From Trinickia sp. Y13 (lineage in GTDB: Bacteria > Pseudomonadota > Gammaproteobacteria > Burkholderiales > Burkholderiaceae), in contig NZ_JAKWFK010000015.1 of the NCBI RefSeq assembly GCF_029522115.1, positions 62,001-126,000 on the forward strand: 64,000 bases of DNA, written 5' to 3'. Shown piece after piece: positions 42,883 to 51,880 of this stretch (its first letter is position 1; each line of letters starts with the position of its first letter). The notes beneath the pieces are model-generated. The model searched no databases, had not been told where the DNA came from, and saw only the letters and a program-made list of their open reading frames with translations. The position numbers were made by a program, and so were the translations under genes.

Positions 42883-44127
42883 GCTGCACCAACGCTGCGC
42901 AGTCTTGCCACATGCCGCTCCAGGTCCGTCTCCGCGGCAAGGTCGGGTACAAGCGGAACCATCTGCTCGAAGCCGCAGTTAAGCAGGCTGATGCGAGCGT
43001 CGCCAGCATTGGCCAAGTCTCGCACTCTAGCGAGGTATCTGTTCGTAACGCATTCTCCGGGCCCTTGTTGTCCCTGACCGTTATCCCACGGAGCAAGTCC
43101 GGGGCTCACAACGACCACTTTCAGCGACAGGTTCGAGCGGATCGCCGACATGATAGGTTCAGCTAGGTGGTTATCGTTGAATCCGAAACCGACCACCAGG
43201 AGACCTGTGTCGGGCTCGCGCATGGCGGACTGGAACGCACTGATCATCTCCAGGTAAGGCTGTTCGAACGCCAACTCGTATTTTGAATTGCGCGGGTAAA
43301 TCAGTACAGGCTTTCCGCCTTGCGTCCATTTGGTGATTTCGCCAGAATCCTGTCGTTGCCAGTCGAGTGACCCATGGAGCTTGTACAAGTGGAATGCGTT
43401 GGGGATTGGCTCCAACGCCTCCGTGTCGTTCACACGGCGCACGGTTTCGTACGTGAAATGAATGGCGTCGAACGTGGGTGGGACCGTATGGGAGAAACCA
43501 TCTACCACGACGTAGCGACCTTGGCGCCCCGCCTCTTCGTAGCAGCGGTCGTAGTTGGTGGTGAACACCTTCGTTCGGGATTTGCGCTGTGAACGTCGGG
43601 CGGCGCGCCGAAGGAACTCGGTATGAACGGGGAGTGGGTGGTTATCCGAGAGAAAATTCGTTGCCCGGACGATGACACCCTCCGCTGTGGCGATAAAGTT
43701 CTCAACGGTCGGTTTTCTGTGCCCCACCAAGGAAGGACTCGGCCAGCCGACACCTTGACAGCAGAGCTTCGATGTCAGTTTTGTCCTGCGGGTGCCCAAC
43801 TAGCTGCAAAATCCCTTGAAATGTGGGTTTCTGTGCCGCACCCGGTGGCACCGGAGTGTTCTGGGCTGCTTCCGCCTGTTGCCAGAGGTCTCGCATGGTC
43901 GGCGCTTTGGCTCCTCCCTGGACGGCTGGTTGTACGCACAGGGATGTACCCAGGCCGGAAAGCACCACAAAATTGGTGCAGCGGAGTACGTCCGAGAGGG
44001 CGCGCTTCGCTTCGGAGACAGCTGGGTCTTCCAGCGCGGGCGCTGCGGGAGCCCCTGCGGCGGCAGGAGCAGGTGGTAGCAACAGTGCTAGCCACTGGCC
44101 GTTGGTCCTGGAACTGAAGACTTTCAT
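42879..44127 (-). pseudogene. SIR2-family NAD-binding protein, reading frame broken
   Basis: Two overlapping frames together encode one SIR2 protein of about 415 residues. The N-terminal part (44127 to about 43700) has CTNFVVLSGLGTSLCV, the GxGxS nucleotide loop. The C-terminal part has KVFTTNYDRCYEE, the catalytic-His segment YKLHGSLDWQ and VVGFGFNDNHLAEP. The frames meet near 43710-43720 at CAGAAAACCG on the minus strand; one A fewer would join GGAQK to PTVENFIATA. This is either a real disabling mutation, a sequencing error or, less likely, +1 frameshifting. It pairs with the HerA gene through an ATGA overlap. SIR2 would deplete NAD+ during infection. Confidence 0.8.
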
Positions 44128-44208
44128 CGCATTCTCTCTTTACGCCGGCGCGCGCGACGTACCGTATTTTTGTTTGCGGGTCATGGCCACCACTGAAGAC
44201 GTCTTCAT

Positions 44209-44937
44209 TCAGACCGCTGTTCCGGCCCCTGCCTGTAGCCGCTTTACTTCCCGTAGAATCTCGGTGTGGACTTCCGTGCGATCCAGAACGCGAGTGGTGG
44301 CTGCCTGAGAAAGCCAGCTCGGACCAACGAGCGACCTGAGGTGCGCGAGCTCCTGCGGCGTCGCGAGGCGACCGAATTGGGAATAGATGCTCATGTGGGC
44401 GAGTGTCGTCAATTCGTCGAGGTCACTTGAATGCCCGCCGAGTGAGCGAATCTGACTTTTGCTGACCGTGTCCATCTCGATCACGATTTCCTGCTGACTG
44501 CCTTTATAGCGACCCGCGCCTTCCGCGTAGCCGGTGATCGACGCCTTGTTCGCTTCCATGGCAGCCAGAAAATCAAGATCTGTGTACAGACGGTTGATGT
44601 TGACGATGATCTGCGCCGATGCGGGCCGCTCGATCGCCACAATCACGCCTTGGTAGTCACTTCCCTGAGGCGGCACCCCATTTTTAAAGGTCATGGCAAC
44701 AGGATAGCTCAGCGTCCACGATGACACCTTTTCTCTAAGGCAGTCGTCGGCGATCAGGTCCCATACGAAGCCCTTCGTCAGGCCGACCTGACGGTAGCAG
44801 CGTTTCACGCTTGTCCGGTATTTCGCCGGAAGCGATGCGCATTGCTCCTTGAGCACTGCAGCCCGCTTCTCCGTGGAACTGCGTTGCCAGTCGCTAACGG
44901 CTTGAAGCAGAGACAGTTTGAACTTGTTCGCAGCCAT
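44209..44937 (-). CDS. Unknown protein upstream of SIR2-HerA (possible third component)
   Basis: A 242-residue soluble protein that I do not recognise. The first 85 residues are helical and basic (FKLSLLQAVSDWQRSSTEKR). The middle holds alternating hydrophobic strands (YQGVIVAIERPASAQIIVNI) and a Gly/Tyr turn (ITGYAEGAGRYKGSQQEIVI). The C-terminal 80 residues are helical (LDELTTLAHMSIYSQFGRLA). There are no membrane segments or known catalytic motif. It lies 81 bases upstream of the SIR2 frame on the same strand, so it may be the first gene of a three-gene operon. The ribosome site is weak. Confidence 0.65.
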   Translation of the reverse strand: MAANKFKLSLLQAVSDWQRSSTEKRAAVLKEQCASLPAKYRTSVKRCYRQVGLTKGFVWDLIADDCLREKVSSWTLSYPVAMTFKNGVPPQGSDYQGVIVAIERPASAQIIVNINRLYTDLDFLAAMEANKASITGYAEGAGRYKGSQQEIVIEMDTVSKSQIRSLGGHSSDLDELTTLAHMSIYSQFGRLATPQELAHLRSLVGPSWLSQAATTRVLDRTEVHTEILREVKRLQAGAGTAV

Positions 44938-45571
44938 GTGCTTTTGCTTGAAATAATCGAAAAAAGAATGCGGCCAGATTTTCTCACGGCCGTCCGCGCG
45001 GGTTAAGGTCGCGACATAAAGCCCGCACCCTGAAAGGAGCGGACTTTATGCTGGACCTCGGATCTTGTCGTCGCCCAAGGGGGCATCGAGGATCGCTGGG
45101 AGCGCGTCATCATCGCGCTTTTCCGGTTCGGTTGTGTTATCGCCCATCTCCGCGGATTTGATTCAGTGCGCAGACTGACGCAGCATCGTCGCCTCCAGCG
45201 GTTCGAGATCTGCGCACGTCGCGCGTCTCTGCGAAGACCGCTAGGGTGATCGCGCGATCGTCGCATGTGCCTTCGAGCCGCACCAACACCGGGAGCGCCC
45301 GCGATGGCCGACTCCGGAGCGTTAATCATTCGCGATCGGATGGCGGGTTTCGGGTTGTTGGTGACGCTTGAATGTCCGAAAGACGCCGCATTTGAACGGC
45401 AGCTCATGGCCGAGATGAGCCGATGCCAACTCGACAATCGCCTCCGTCTAAGGGACGGCTCGTAAATCGTTGAATCAAAGGCGCTCGGGTCAAGGCGTGC
45501 TCATCCGAAAAGTCCGTCATGACACACGGAACCGGCTACGCCAAACCGAAACGAATCGAACGCCAGCCCCG
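44938..45571. other. Intergenic region, no supportable gene
   Basis: It contains an imperfect inverted repeat CATAAAGCCCGC (45014-45025) and GCGGACTTTATG (45039-45050) with one mismatch. Short open frames, for example 45265-45465 plus, have no recognisable content. The promoter of the SIR2-HerA operon probably lies at 44940-45000, which is AT-rich. Confidence 0.45.
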
Positions 45572-46636
45572 TCATGCGAGACTCGCTTCGAGTTCGCTCA
45601 ACGCCCCTTCGTGTCGTTGTCCCATGAGCTTGCGCACCTCCGGCAGCACACGGCGGACGACTTGACGCGACGATTTCGGCAAAGCGGCGCACGCGTCCTC
45701 AATATCTCCCGATCGATGCTCACCCATCGCCGCGAGCAATACACAGGCTTGATGCACGTCCTTTTGCGATTTAATCAACATGTTCGTTCGCAGCCTTGAG
45801 ACCAACAGCTTATGGATGGCGAACCTTCCCGGCGTCGGCAAACGAACGGACACTGCGCCGTGCCTAGAAATCAAGGTAGCCATCTGCGACTCGCCAAGCA
45901 GATAAGCCAGGTACGGCAAACCTGTAGCATGCGCGTTCAATTCAGGCACAGCGATAACCGGGAAGCTATCGTCGCTGGACGGTACGAGCAAATAGACGTG
46001 AAAACGAGTCGCGCCCGCTCGCTTGAACGATGTCGACGGCATACCTCTCGCCATCGGCGGAACTTCGACAAAGTTGATTCCCGTCTCCTTCAAGATCTCA
46101 AGGAGCCCGCCTTTCGGAACATTGCTCAGAGCCAGGAAGTGGCCCCGCGCGATGTCGATGTCCTCTGTTTCGTATGACACGGCTTTGATGCCGAGGCTAT
46201 TGAGTAACACCGCGTAGGCGTGAGACCCAATCAGCACTGCGCCAGCCTGGAATAGTCCGTGGTTGGAAAGGACACCCATCGTCGCGAAAGTCTTGTTGTC
46301 TGCTAATTGAAAACCAAGTTTCGCTAACGCTCGGATGCGCGTGATAAGGCTCTTGGTCGACTCTATCCTCTCTCGAACCCGTTCGACCCGAGCCTCGACC
46401 GCTTCGTCTCCGCTAGGGCCGCCGAGATTCTCTTCCAATTTAGTTCCATCCGGCCCCATATATTGACGTGCGTAGTAGATGGCCCCTGCCCGCTTGTGCT
46501 CGATGATTGATCCGGGGGCGCCGATCAGCACCTCGCCTTGCGACGCGGCAGCCTGCTCGATGTTGGCGAACTGGGAGCAGTATGCTTGGTCGTGCTGCTC
46601 ATAGAGGTGGGAATGGAATAGAGTCGGCACCGCCAT
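45572..46636 (-). CDS. GSU2403-family nucleotidyltransferase-fold protein
   Basis: A 354-residue protein of the NTP_transf_8 type. The nucleotidyltransferase core reads LIGSHAYAVLLNSLGIK and then TEDIDIARG with two acidic residues, near residues 135-165. The N-terminal 110 residues are helical with a coiled part (DEAVEARVERVRERIESTKS). The C-terminal part (FAIHKLLVSRLRT) resembles AbiEii-type transferases. The start codon lies only six bases downstream of a palindromic operator array, so the message may have almost no leader. It may act as a toxin-like or regulatory transferase; this is inference. Confidence 0.8.
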   Translation of the reverse strand: MAVPTLFHSHLYEQHDQAYCSQFANIEQAAASQGEVLIGAPGSIIEHKRAGAIYYARQYMGPDGTKLEENLGGPSGDEAVEARVERVRERIESTKSLITRIRALAKLGFQLADNKTFATMGVLSNHGLFQAGAVLIGSHAYAVLLNSLGIKAVSYETEDIDIARGHFLALSNVPKGGLLEILKETGINFVEVPPMARGMPSTSFKRAGATRFHVYLLVPSSDDSFPVIAVPELNAHATGLPYLAYLLGESQMATLISRHGAVSVRLPTPGRFAIHKLLVSRLRTNMLIKSQKDVHQACVLLAAMGEHRSGDIEDACAALPKSSRQVVRRVLPEVRKLMGQRHEGALSELEASLA

Positions 46637-46642
46637 CTCGCG

Positions 46643-46713
46643 TTTCAGTAGTTTTCAAAATTCTACTGAAATTTTGCTGTTTTCAGTAATTTTTGACAAA
46701 CTACTGAAAACAG
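46643..46713. promoter_or_regulatory. Palindromic operator array upstream of the nucleotidyltransferase gene
   Basis: Two adjacent inverted repeats share the half-site TTTCAGTA. The first is TTTCAGTAG (46643-46651) with CTACTGAAA (46663-46671). The second is CTGTTTTCAGTA (46677-46688) with TACTGAAAACAG (46702-46713), 12 bases each and perfect. On the minus strand TTGTCA followed 17 bases later by CAAAAT could be the promoter inside the array. The binding protein is unknown. Confidence 0.8.
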
Positions 46714-47015
46714 CATCACTGCGCGCCGATCGTGGCCGGCGCAGGTTCGGAGCAGGTCCCGATGCGACCCGAACCATCGGTGGACATTTTTGCTTCGATA
46801 CCGCCAACGCACAGATGTCGAACGCGCTTATGTCGCCGGTCATACACATCGGGTGTGCGAATCGATCGGCTACTGCCTTGCGGGGGAATCGTCGAGTGGG
46901 TTGACCGCGAGACATCATTCGCTGGACCGGGACAAGGCTTGATCTTGGACCTTCCACATTCAAGGCGCTACTGCTATCTGCCGATAACGCACATAACCGT
47001 TATTGGACGATCACG
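46714..47015. other. Intergenic region before the GGDEF gene
   Basis: About 300 bases without a convincing gene. It probably holds the promoter of the diguanylate cyclase gene. GATCACG follows the ACCGTTATTGG run just before the start. Confidence 0.4.
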
Positions 47016-48068
47016 ATGAGCCACGAAGACAAAGAACTGCCTGGCAGCGCCCTTCAGGCCGCTTTCCTGCGTCACCAGGACAGCCTCGCCCCGCCCGGGC
47101 GCCAGCTCGGTGACGACGATCCCACCGTCTACCGCACGCTGCTCGAATCCACCCGGGCGATCCCGTGGAAGATCGACTGGGCGACGATGCAGTTCGTCTA
47201 TATCGGCCCGCAGATCGAAACGCTGCTCGGCTACGCGCCGTCCACCTGGAAAACGGTCGACGACTGGGTGGCGCGCATGCATCCGGACGACCGCGAGTCC
47301 GTGGTGAACTTCTGCGTCGCTCAGTCGCAGGCGGGCACCGATCACGAAGCGGACTATCGCGCATTGACTGCCGACGGCGGCTACGTGTGGATTCGCGACG
47401 TTGTGCACGTCGTGCGCAAAGAGAACGGCGATGTCGACTCGCTGATCGGTTTCATGTTCGACATCAGCGAGCGCAAGCGCACGGAGGAACAACTCGCACA
47501 GCTTCAGCGCGAGCTCGAACGCCTGTCGTTGTCCGACAGCTTGACGGGCGTGGGCAACCGTCGCATGTTCGACACTGTCATCGCGCGTGAATGGGCGAGC
47601 GCGGCGGCATCGGGCAAGCCGCTCTCGCTTGTGATGGTCGACATCGATTTCTTCAAGTCATACAACGATTATTACGGTCACCTGCAGGGCGATGAATGTC
47701 TGAAGCGCATTGCGCGCGTGCTCGGCGAGGCCGCCGGCCCGAACGCGTTCCTAGGCCGGTTTGGCGGCGAGGAATTCGTGCTCGTGCTCGCGGATACCGA
47801 CGCCGATGAAGCCGTGCGCGTAGCGGAGCGTTGCCGCATGCTGATCGCGGATGAAGCCATCGCGCATCTGCGTTCGCCCCACAGTCAGCGAGTCACGGCG
47901 AGTTTCGGAGTGGGCACCGTTGTGCCGAACGATGGCATCGACGTCATGGCGTTCATCAATCTCACGGATGCGCAGCTCTATCAGTCCAAGGACCAGGGCC
48001 GCAACCGCATTTCGGCGGTGGACCGGGCGGGTATCGGCGGCGAAGGATTCAAGCTGCAGTCGCGCTGA
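47016..48068 (+). CDS. PAS-GGDEF diguanylate cyclase
   Basis: A 350-residue cytoplasmic sensor enzyme making cyclic di-GMP from GTP. A PAS domain spans about residues 45-155 (IGPQIETLLGYAPSTWKTV, YVWIRDVVHVVRKENGDVDS). A coiled linker follows (ERKRTEEQLAQLQRELERLS) and then the GGDEF domain with LTGVGNRRMFD and active-site RFGGEEFVLVLAD. The RxxD inhibitory site expected five residues before GGEEF is absent (GPNAFLGRF), so product inhibition through it is unlikely. The PAS ligand is unknown; no membrane segments. Confidence 0.92.
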   Translation: MSHEDKELPGSALQAAFLRHQDSLAPPGRQLGDDDPTVYRTLLESTRAIPWKIDWATMQFVYIGPQIETLLGYAPSTWKTVDDWVARMHPDDRESVVNFCVAQSQAGTDHEADYRALTADGGYVWIRDVVHVVRKENGDVDSLIGFMFDISERKRTEEQLAQLQRELERLSLSDSLTGVGNRRMFDTVIAREWASAAASGKPLSLVMVDIDFFKSYNDYYGHLQGDECLKRIARVLGEAAGPNAFLGRFGGEEFVLVLADTDADEAVRVAERCRMLIADEAIAHLRSPHSQRVTASFGVGTVVPNDGIDVMAFINLTDAQLYQSKDQGRNRISAVDRAGIGGEGFKLQSR

Positions 48069-48581
48069 TTCCTTGGTCTAGTGCAAGGAACCGCACCATT
48101 GTTGGTCGGGTTGCCGAGACGATTCACCCGCGGCGGCGCGCATCCGGCCTCGGCACGCGCCCTTGTCGACGCTTTCATTGGGCTAGCGCAAACGCGATCG
48201 CTCGCGACGCTCTACCTTATTCCGAACGATGAGCCGGCCTAAGCGTTCCTCGCGCGGCCGGGTTCGCCGGCATCGAGCGAAACCACATTGCCGAAGCGAG
48301 CGGCGTCGGATGGCCGCCAGAACCCGAATCGAGTATGGAGGAAAGCACATGCTTGCGGACATACCCGCGCACCATACAGCCCGCACTACATCGGGCCCGT
48401 GGCCTATAGGGCGTCGCAAAAAAGACATCGCCCACATTACCTGCCGCGCTATGCCACGCCTCGGTCATTCTGCGGGCGCATGGTTTTGTCTGCAATCGCG
48501 TAACGGGCAGTTGGACGATATCGCCTAAAGCCATACCCGAATCGGCCGTTAATCAACGTATAAACGACAAGGGGTACCGTG
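48069..48581. other. Intergenic region, no gene seen
   Basis: It begins with an inverted repeat TTCCTTG (48069-48075) and CAAGGAA (48084-48090) right at the end of the GGDEF gene. This may be a weak terminator, though no T run follows. Open frames beyond that are Arg-rich and unconserved. Confidence 0.4.
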
Positions 48582-48845
48582 ATGCAAGGCAATTGGACGT
48601 GGGCTGCCGCAATCCGGGTTTGGTGGGCTTTTACTTGGCGAGCGCTGCTCGCGGGATTTTTGGGCGCATTCGTTGTCGGCCTTCTCGTTGGATTCGTGGA
48701 AGGCTTGCTCGGCGGGGCGCGGCACCCGGCGATGGGCGCAATAATCGGAGTGATCTGGGGTATCCCCGCAAGCGTATGGGCGATGCGCTCCGCCCTTGGG
48801 CGAACTTATTCGGGATTTCGCATCACGTTCACGAGCACACATTAG
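48582..48845 (+). CDS. Small two-helix membrane protein
   Basis: An 87-residue protein with two or three hydrophobic segments (WRALLAGFLGAFVVGLLVGF, then AMGAIIGVIWGIPASVWAM) and a short C-terminal tail with ALGRTYSGFRI. Gly zippers in the first helix suggest dimerisation. AAGGGGT lies upstream of the ATG; a GTG one codon earlier is possible. I do not recognise its function. Confidence 0.65.
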   Translation: MQGNWTWAAAIRVWWAFTWRALLAGFLGAFVVGLLVGFVEGLLGGARHPAMGAIIGVIWGIPASVWAMRSALGRTYSGFRITFTSTH

Positions 48846-49124
48846 ACGCGCAAGTGGTCGTAGCACTCGATGGCTATTGCTTTAAGCGCAGTGGAACACG
48901 CTTTCCCGCCGGCGGCCCGCTGAGCTGAGAAAGGTTTGATCGTTGGAGCATAACCGGGCGGCCGCTATCTCGAGCGTGATGCCTCTGCTAGCTCGGTCGG
49001 CGAAGCTGCTCGCCGCATCGCTATGCTCACCTTCATTCAGGCGATGCCGTGAGATTTCGATAGCGAGCGGGCGCCCACGAGTAGGTTCGGCGGCAGTGTC
49101 TTCCGACACACAACGCCCGCACTG

Positions 49125-49523
49125 CTACGCATATTTATCGCCCACCGTGCTCCGAATCGGATACGTGTCATAAACGATGACCATCCGCTCGATACGGCCG
49201 CTTTCATCGAACTCGAATACATCAACACATTCAAATTTCACCGCGGACCCGTCTCTCAGCCCCCAGTCGTAAACGAAATAACCGGTCGCGCGTCGCGCCC
49301 CCGTCGCGCTGACGCAAACATCGATGAGCGTGATCCGGCTGTTTCCCGATGCCGCATTAACCTTTGCAAAGAAGGGCTCGGGTTGCATCCAGCCGAGGAA
49401 AGGCGAAAATATCTGCGCGTCCGCGGCGAACAAGGCGCAGATTGCGGCCACATCGCCTCGCTCGAGTTCGTGCAGATACGTTCGAATCTGCCGCGTGAAA
49501 AGCGCTTCCGTTGATGAGTCCAC
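49125..49523 (-). CDS. NTF2-like/SnoaL-fold protein
   Basis: About 132 residues forming a single NTF2-like cone fold: helix FTRQIRTYLHELERGDVAAI, then ADAQIFSPFLGW, strands ITLIDVCVSATG and SAVKFECVDVFEFDESGRIE ending RMVIVYDTYPIRS. Such proteins are isomerases, hydrolases or ligand binders; which is not clear. The GTG at 49523 has GGAG seven bases upstream; ATGs at 49529 and 49631 are alternatives. It is divergent from, and close to, a LysR regulator that may control it. Confidence 0.75.
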   Translation of the reverse strand: MDSSTEALFTRQIRTYLHELERGDVAAICALFAADAQIFSPFLGWMQPEPFFAKVNAASGNSRITLIDVCVSATGARRATGYFVYDWGLRDGSAVKFECVDVFEFDESGRIERMVIVYDTYPIRSTVGDKYA

Positions 49524-49604
49524 AATCATTCTCCGAAGGTTTGTTGACAGGTCCGCCCGCACGAGCGCGCGCGCATCCCACGCAGCTACGATAGAGACGC
49601 AGCG

Positions 49605-50564
49605 ATGATCAAACAACCCAATAATTCGCAACCCGGGTATGCAGACCGTGCATACCCTTTGGCCGACCTCACGCGCGCTTTGCCGCCACTATCCGCGTAC
49701 CAGGCGTTCGTCGCCGCGGCCGAGCTGGGCAGCATCAGCAAGGCCGCCGACCATCTATGTCGAACGCAAGGCGCAGTGAGCCGTCAGGTCCAGCAACTGG
49801 AAGCGCATTATCGATGTGCCCTATTCGTGCGCCATGCGTCGGGGCTGACGCTGACAGCAGAAGGACATGCTCTGTTGAAGGTGGCCGTAGGGTTGCTCAC
49901 ACAACTGGTTCGACATGCGGACGTCCTCGCCCAATCTGCTTCTGTTCTCACGCTGCGACTACCGTCCACGTTTGCGATTCGCTGGTTGCTGCCGCGGCTA
50001 TCAGTGATCAATCTCGCGTTGCCAAAGACGGAGTTGCGCATCTATACATCGGCAGACGATGCACCGGATTTCACTACACCCGATGTGGACGCCGTCGTTG
50101 TCCGCGGTGCCGGACACTGGGCGGGTATGGACGCGATCCCATTGTTTCAAGAGCGACTGACGCCGATGTGCACGAGGGAACTGGCCGCGTCGCTGCGATC
50201 CTTAGCGGACTTGGATCGGGTCACATTGCTCCATCCGGAACACAGCCGTGCAGCGTGGCGATGCTGGCTTGACCATGTTGGTGCGTCCCAGATCGACCCC
50301 GAAGGCGGACTCGTCTTCGATACCCTCGAATTAACGCTCACCGCTGCCGCGCAGGGACATGGCGTTGCGATTGGCGACCCTCGGATGGCGAAGGAGCGCC
50401 TCGAGACAGGGGCACTCATCATGCCGTTCAATGAGATTGCCCAAAACGGTCTGGGCTATTTCCTCGTATTCCCCTCGCCGCGCGCCGCGCAAACCAAGAT
50501 TCGCACACTCGCTGACGTCTTGACTCGGCTCGCGCAAGAGGATCCGTCGATACCGGCTCGATAA
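49605..50564 (+). CDS. LysR-family transcriptional regulator (GcvA-like)
   Basis: A 319-residue regulator. The winged helix is at residues 30-90 (PPLSAYQAFVAAAELGSISK, then AADHLCRTQGAVSRQVQQLE). The effector domain follows (LTLRLPSTFAIRWLLPRLS, AAQGHGVAIGDPRMA), a pattern seen in GcvA-like members. The N-terminal 25 residues are extra; an internal start is possible. It is divergent from the NTF2-like gene. Confidence 0.88.
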   Translation: MIKQPNNSQPGYADRAYPLADLTRALPPLSAYQAFVAAAELGSISKAADHLCRTQGAVSRQVQQLEAHYRCALFVRHASGLTLTAEGHALLKVAVGLLTQLVRHADVLAQSASVLTLRLPSTFAIRWLLPRLSVINLALPKTELRIYTSADDAPDFTTPDVDAVVVRGAGHWAGMDAIPLFQERLTPMCTRELAASLRSLADLDRVTLLHPEHSRAAWRCWLDHVGASQIDPEGGLVFDTLELTLTAAAQGHGVAIGDPRMAKERLETGALIMPFNEIAQNGLGYFLVFPSPRAAQTKIRTLADVLTRLAQEDPSIPAR

Positions 50565-50569
50565 GCGGC

Positions 50570-50805
50570 TGCCAAGGCGTTCGGTTCCATTGGCACTTGC
50601 CGTCCAGATAGATAATCTCGAGCTTGCGCTCTGCCCGCACCGCGGCACGCAGAAGGTCTGACGAGCCTTTGGGGGCAAGCTGTTTCAACGGCGTGCCAAC
50701 TAATCGCGACGATTCTTCCAGTTCGCGGCGCAGTTCAGTCGGCAGTATGGCGGCCACCTTCGCAAGCGCGCTCAGTGCGCCCTCCGATAGCGTCTTACCT
50801 AGTCG
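50570..50805 (-). pseudogene. Fragment of a YafY-type WYL regulator
   Basis: About 78 codons match the middle of YafY/WYL regulators: LSEGALSALAKVAAILPTEL, RRELEESSRLVGTPL and LLRAAVRAERKLEIIYLDGK. The N-terminal helix-turn-helix and the rest of the WYL domain are missing, and the 3' side stops where the LysR gene ends. The adjoining 50805-50967, in another minus frame, reads LLGESGLDGVFEYAGCLGSD, probably another gene remnant. The region 50565-50975 thus looks like a graveyard of relics. Confidence 0.6.
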
Positions 50806-50975
50806 CTCGGCATTTCCGGAACGCCGTCGTTCGTCGTGAGCAGGTAGGTCAAGGGGGGCAAGGCCGCTTGATCGTCGGAGCCCAGGCAGCCGGCGTATTC
50901 GAAGACGCCATCGAGACCGCTCTCGCCAAGCAGTGAAGCGGCTCGCGCGACGTAGGGACGCCATCAAAGTCCCCG

Positions 50976-51704
50976 CTAAGCCAAGAATCGCTTGATTGCT
51001 GCTGAAAATTCGACCTCGTCGTCGAGCATCATCAAATGCCCGCTATTCGCAATCGTGTGGTCCCCAGCGCATTTTTTTAAAGCCCAGTCCGGCACACACC
51101 ACCCTTTGCGGGAATGCTCCCCGGCAAGCAGGTACACCGGATGCCGATCGAAAACCTCTTCGAGCAACCTTAGATAGCCATCGTTTCCCGTAGTCGCAAC
51201 GACTGACCGGCCCATCGCACGGAGCGTGGACGCCGGCTGATGAGCAAGCCACCGGGCGGCGATCTGGCCGAGATGCGGCGCCGGTTTCGTAACCGAACCG
51301 GTGATCCAAGCTAGCGGGTCGGCACGGAAACCCGCCAGCATCGCGTCGGCCTCGGCCTGGCTCATGCGTCCTACCGAGGCGGACCAAAACGCATCGTCCA
51401 ACGTGAAATTCCCTTCGACATTGACGATCCTGCAAACGTATTCGGGATAAGTCCGTGCGAACAGCATCGCGATTGCGCCGCCAACGGAATGGCCCACGAC
51501 ATCGACCGGTCCGCCTCCGAAATGGGTATCCACATACGCCCGCAGATGCTCGACTTGGCCCGGTAGGGAGATTGCATCGAACGGAACGCCCTGATGCTCG
51601 CCGTAACCCAACAGATCAGGCGCGGCGTGTGGCAACTCGTAGCCGACGACGTCGAGCGTGCCGATGAACCCATGAACGAAAACGGTGGGAGAAACGTTGC
51701 GCAT
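50976..51704 (-). CDS. Alpha/beta-fold hydrolase
   Basis: A 242-residue enzyme. The oxyanion region is VFVHGFIGTLD, the nucleophile elbow GHSVGGAIAMLFA gives the catalytic Ser near residue 73, and the C-terminal catalytic His is in TIANSGHLMMLDD. The acid is probably Asp in the VYLLAGEHSRKG/ DRHP region but cannot be fixed. The substrate is unknown. The start is taken at 51704; no strong ribosome site is visible. Confidence 0.85.
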   Translation of the reverse strand: MRNVSPTVFVHGFIGTLDVVGYELPHAAPDLLGYGEHQGVPFDAISLPGQVEHLRAYVDTHFGGGPVDVVGHSVGGAIAMLFARTYPEYVCRIVNVEGNFTLDDAFWSASVGRMSQAEADAMLAGFRADPLAWITGSVTKPAPHLGQIAARWLAHQPASTLRAMGRSVVATTGNDGYLRLLEEVFDRHPVYLLAGEHSRKGWCVPDWALKKCAGDHTIANSGHLMMLDDEVEFSAAIKRFLA

Positions 51705-51880
51705 GTTTTTGTGTTTTTACAGATGGGGCGTGTTCATGTCATTAAGCGGCTTCTTGGATGCATCAAGCGCCGCGCGGCTAGCGAAGTTGTCAGCGGCCTA
51801 GCTTACCGCGAGCGCCGAGGATCTCGCTGCCAGGCCAGCGGCCCTCATGCGCCCCTCTTGCCACATAGCCCCATTATCAC

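Noticed and set aside
45265-45465. Small plus-strand gene (66 codons)
   Set aside because: No ribosome site, domain or neighbour support; composition matches non-coding DNA.
46732-47019. Small plus-strand gene before the GGDEF gene
   Set aside because: It overlaps the GGDEF start, lacks a ribosome site and shows no family features.
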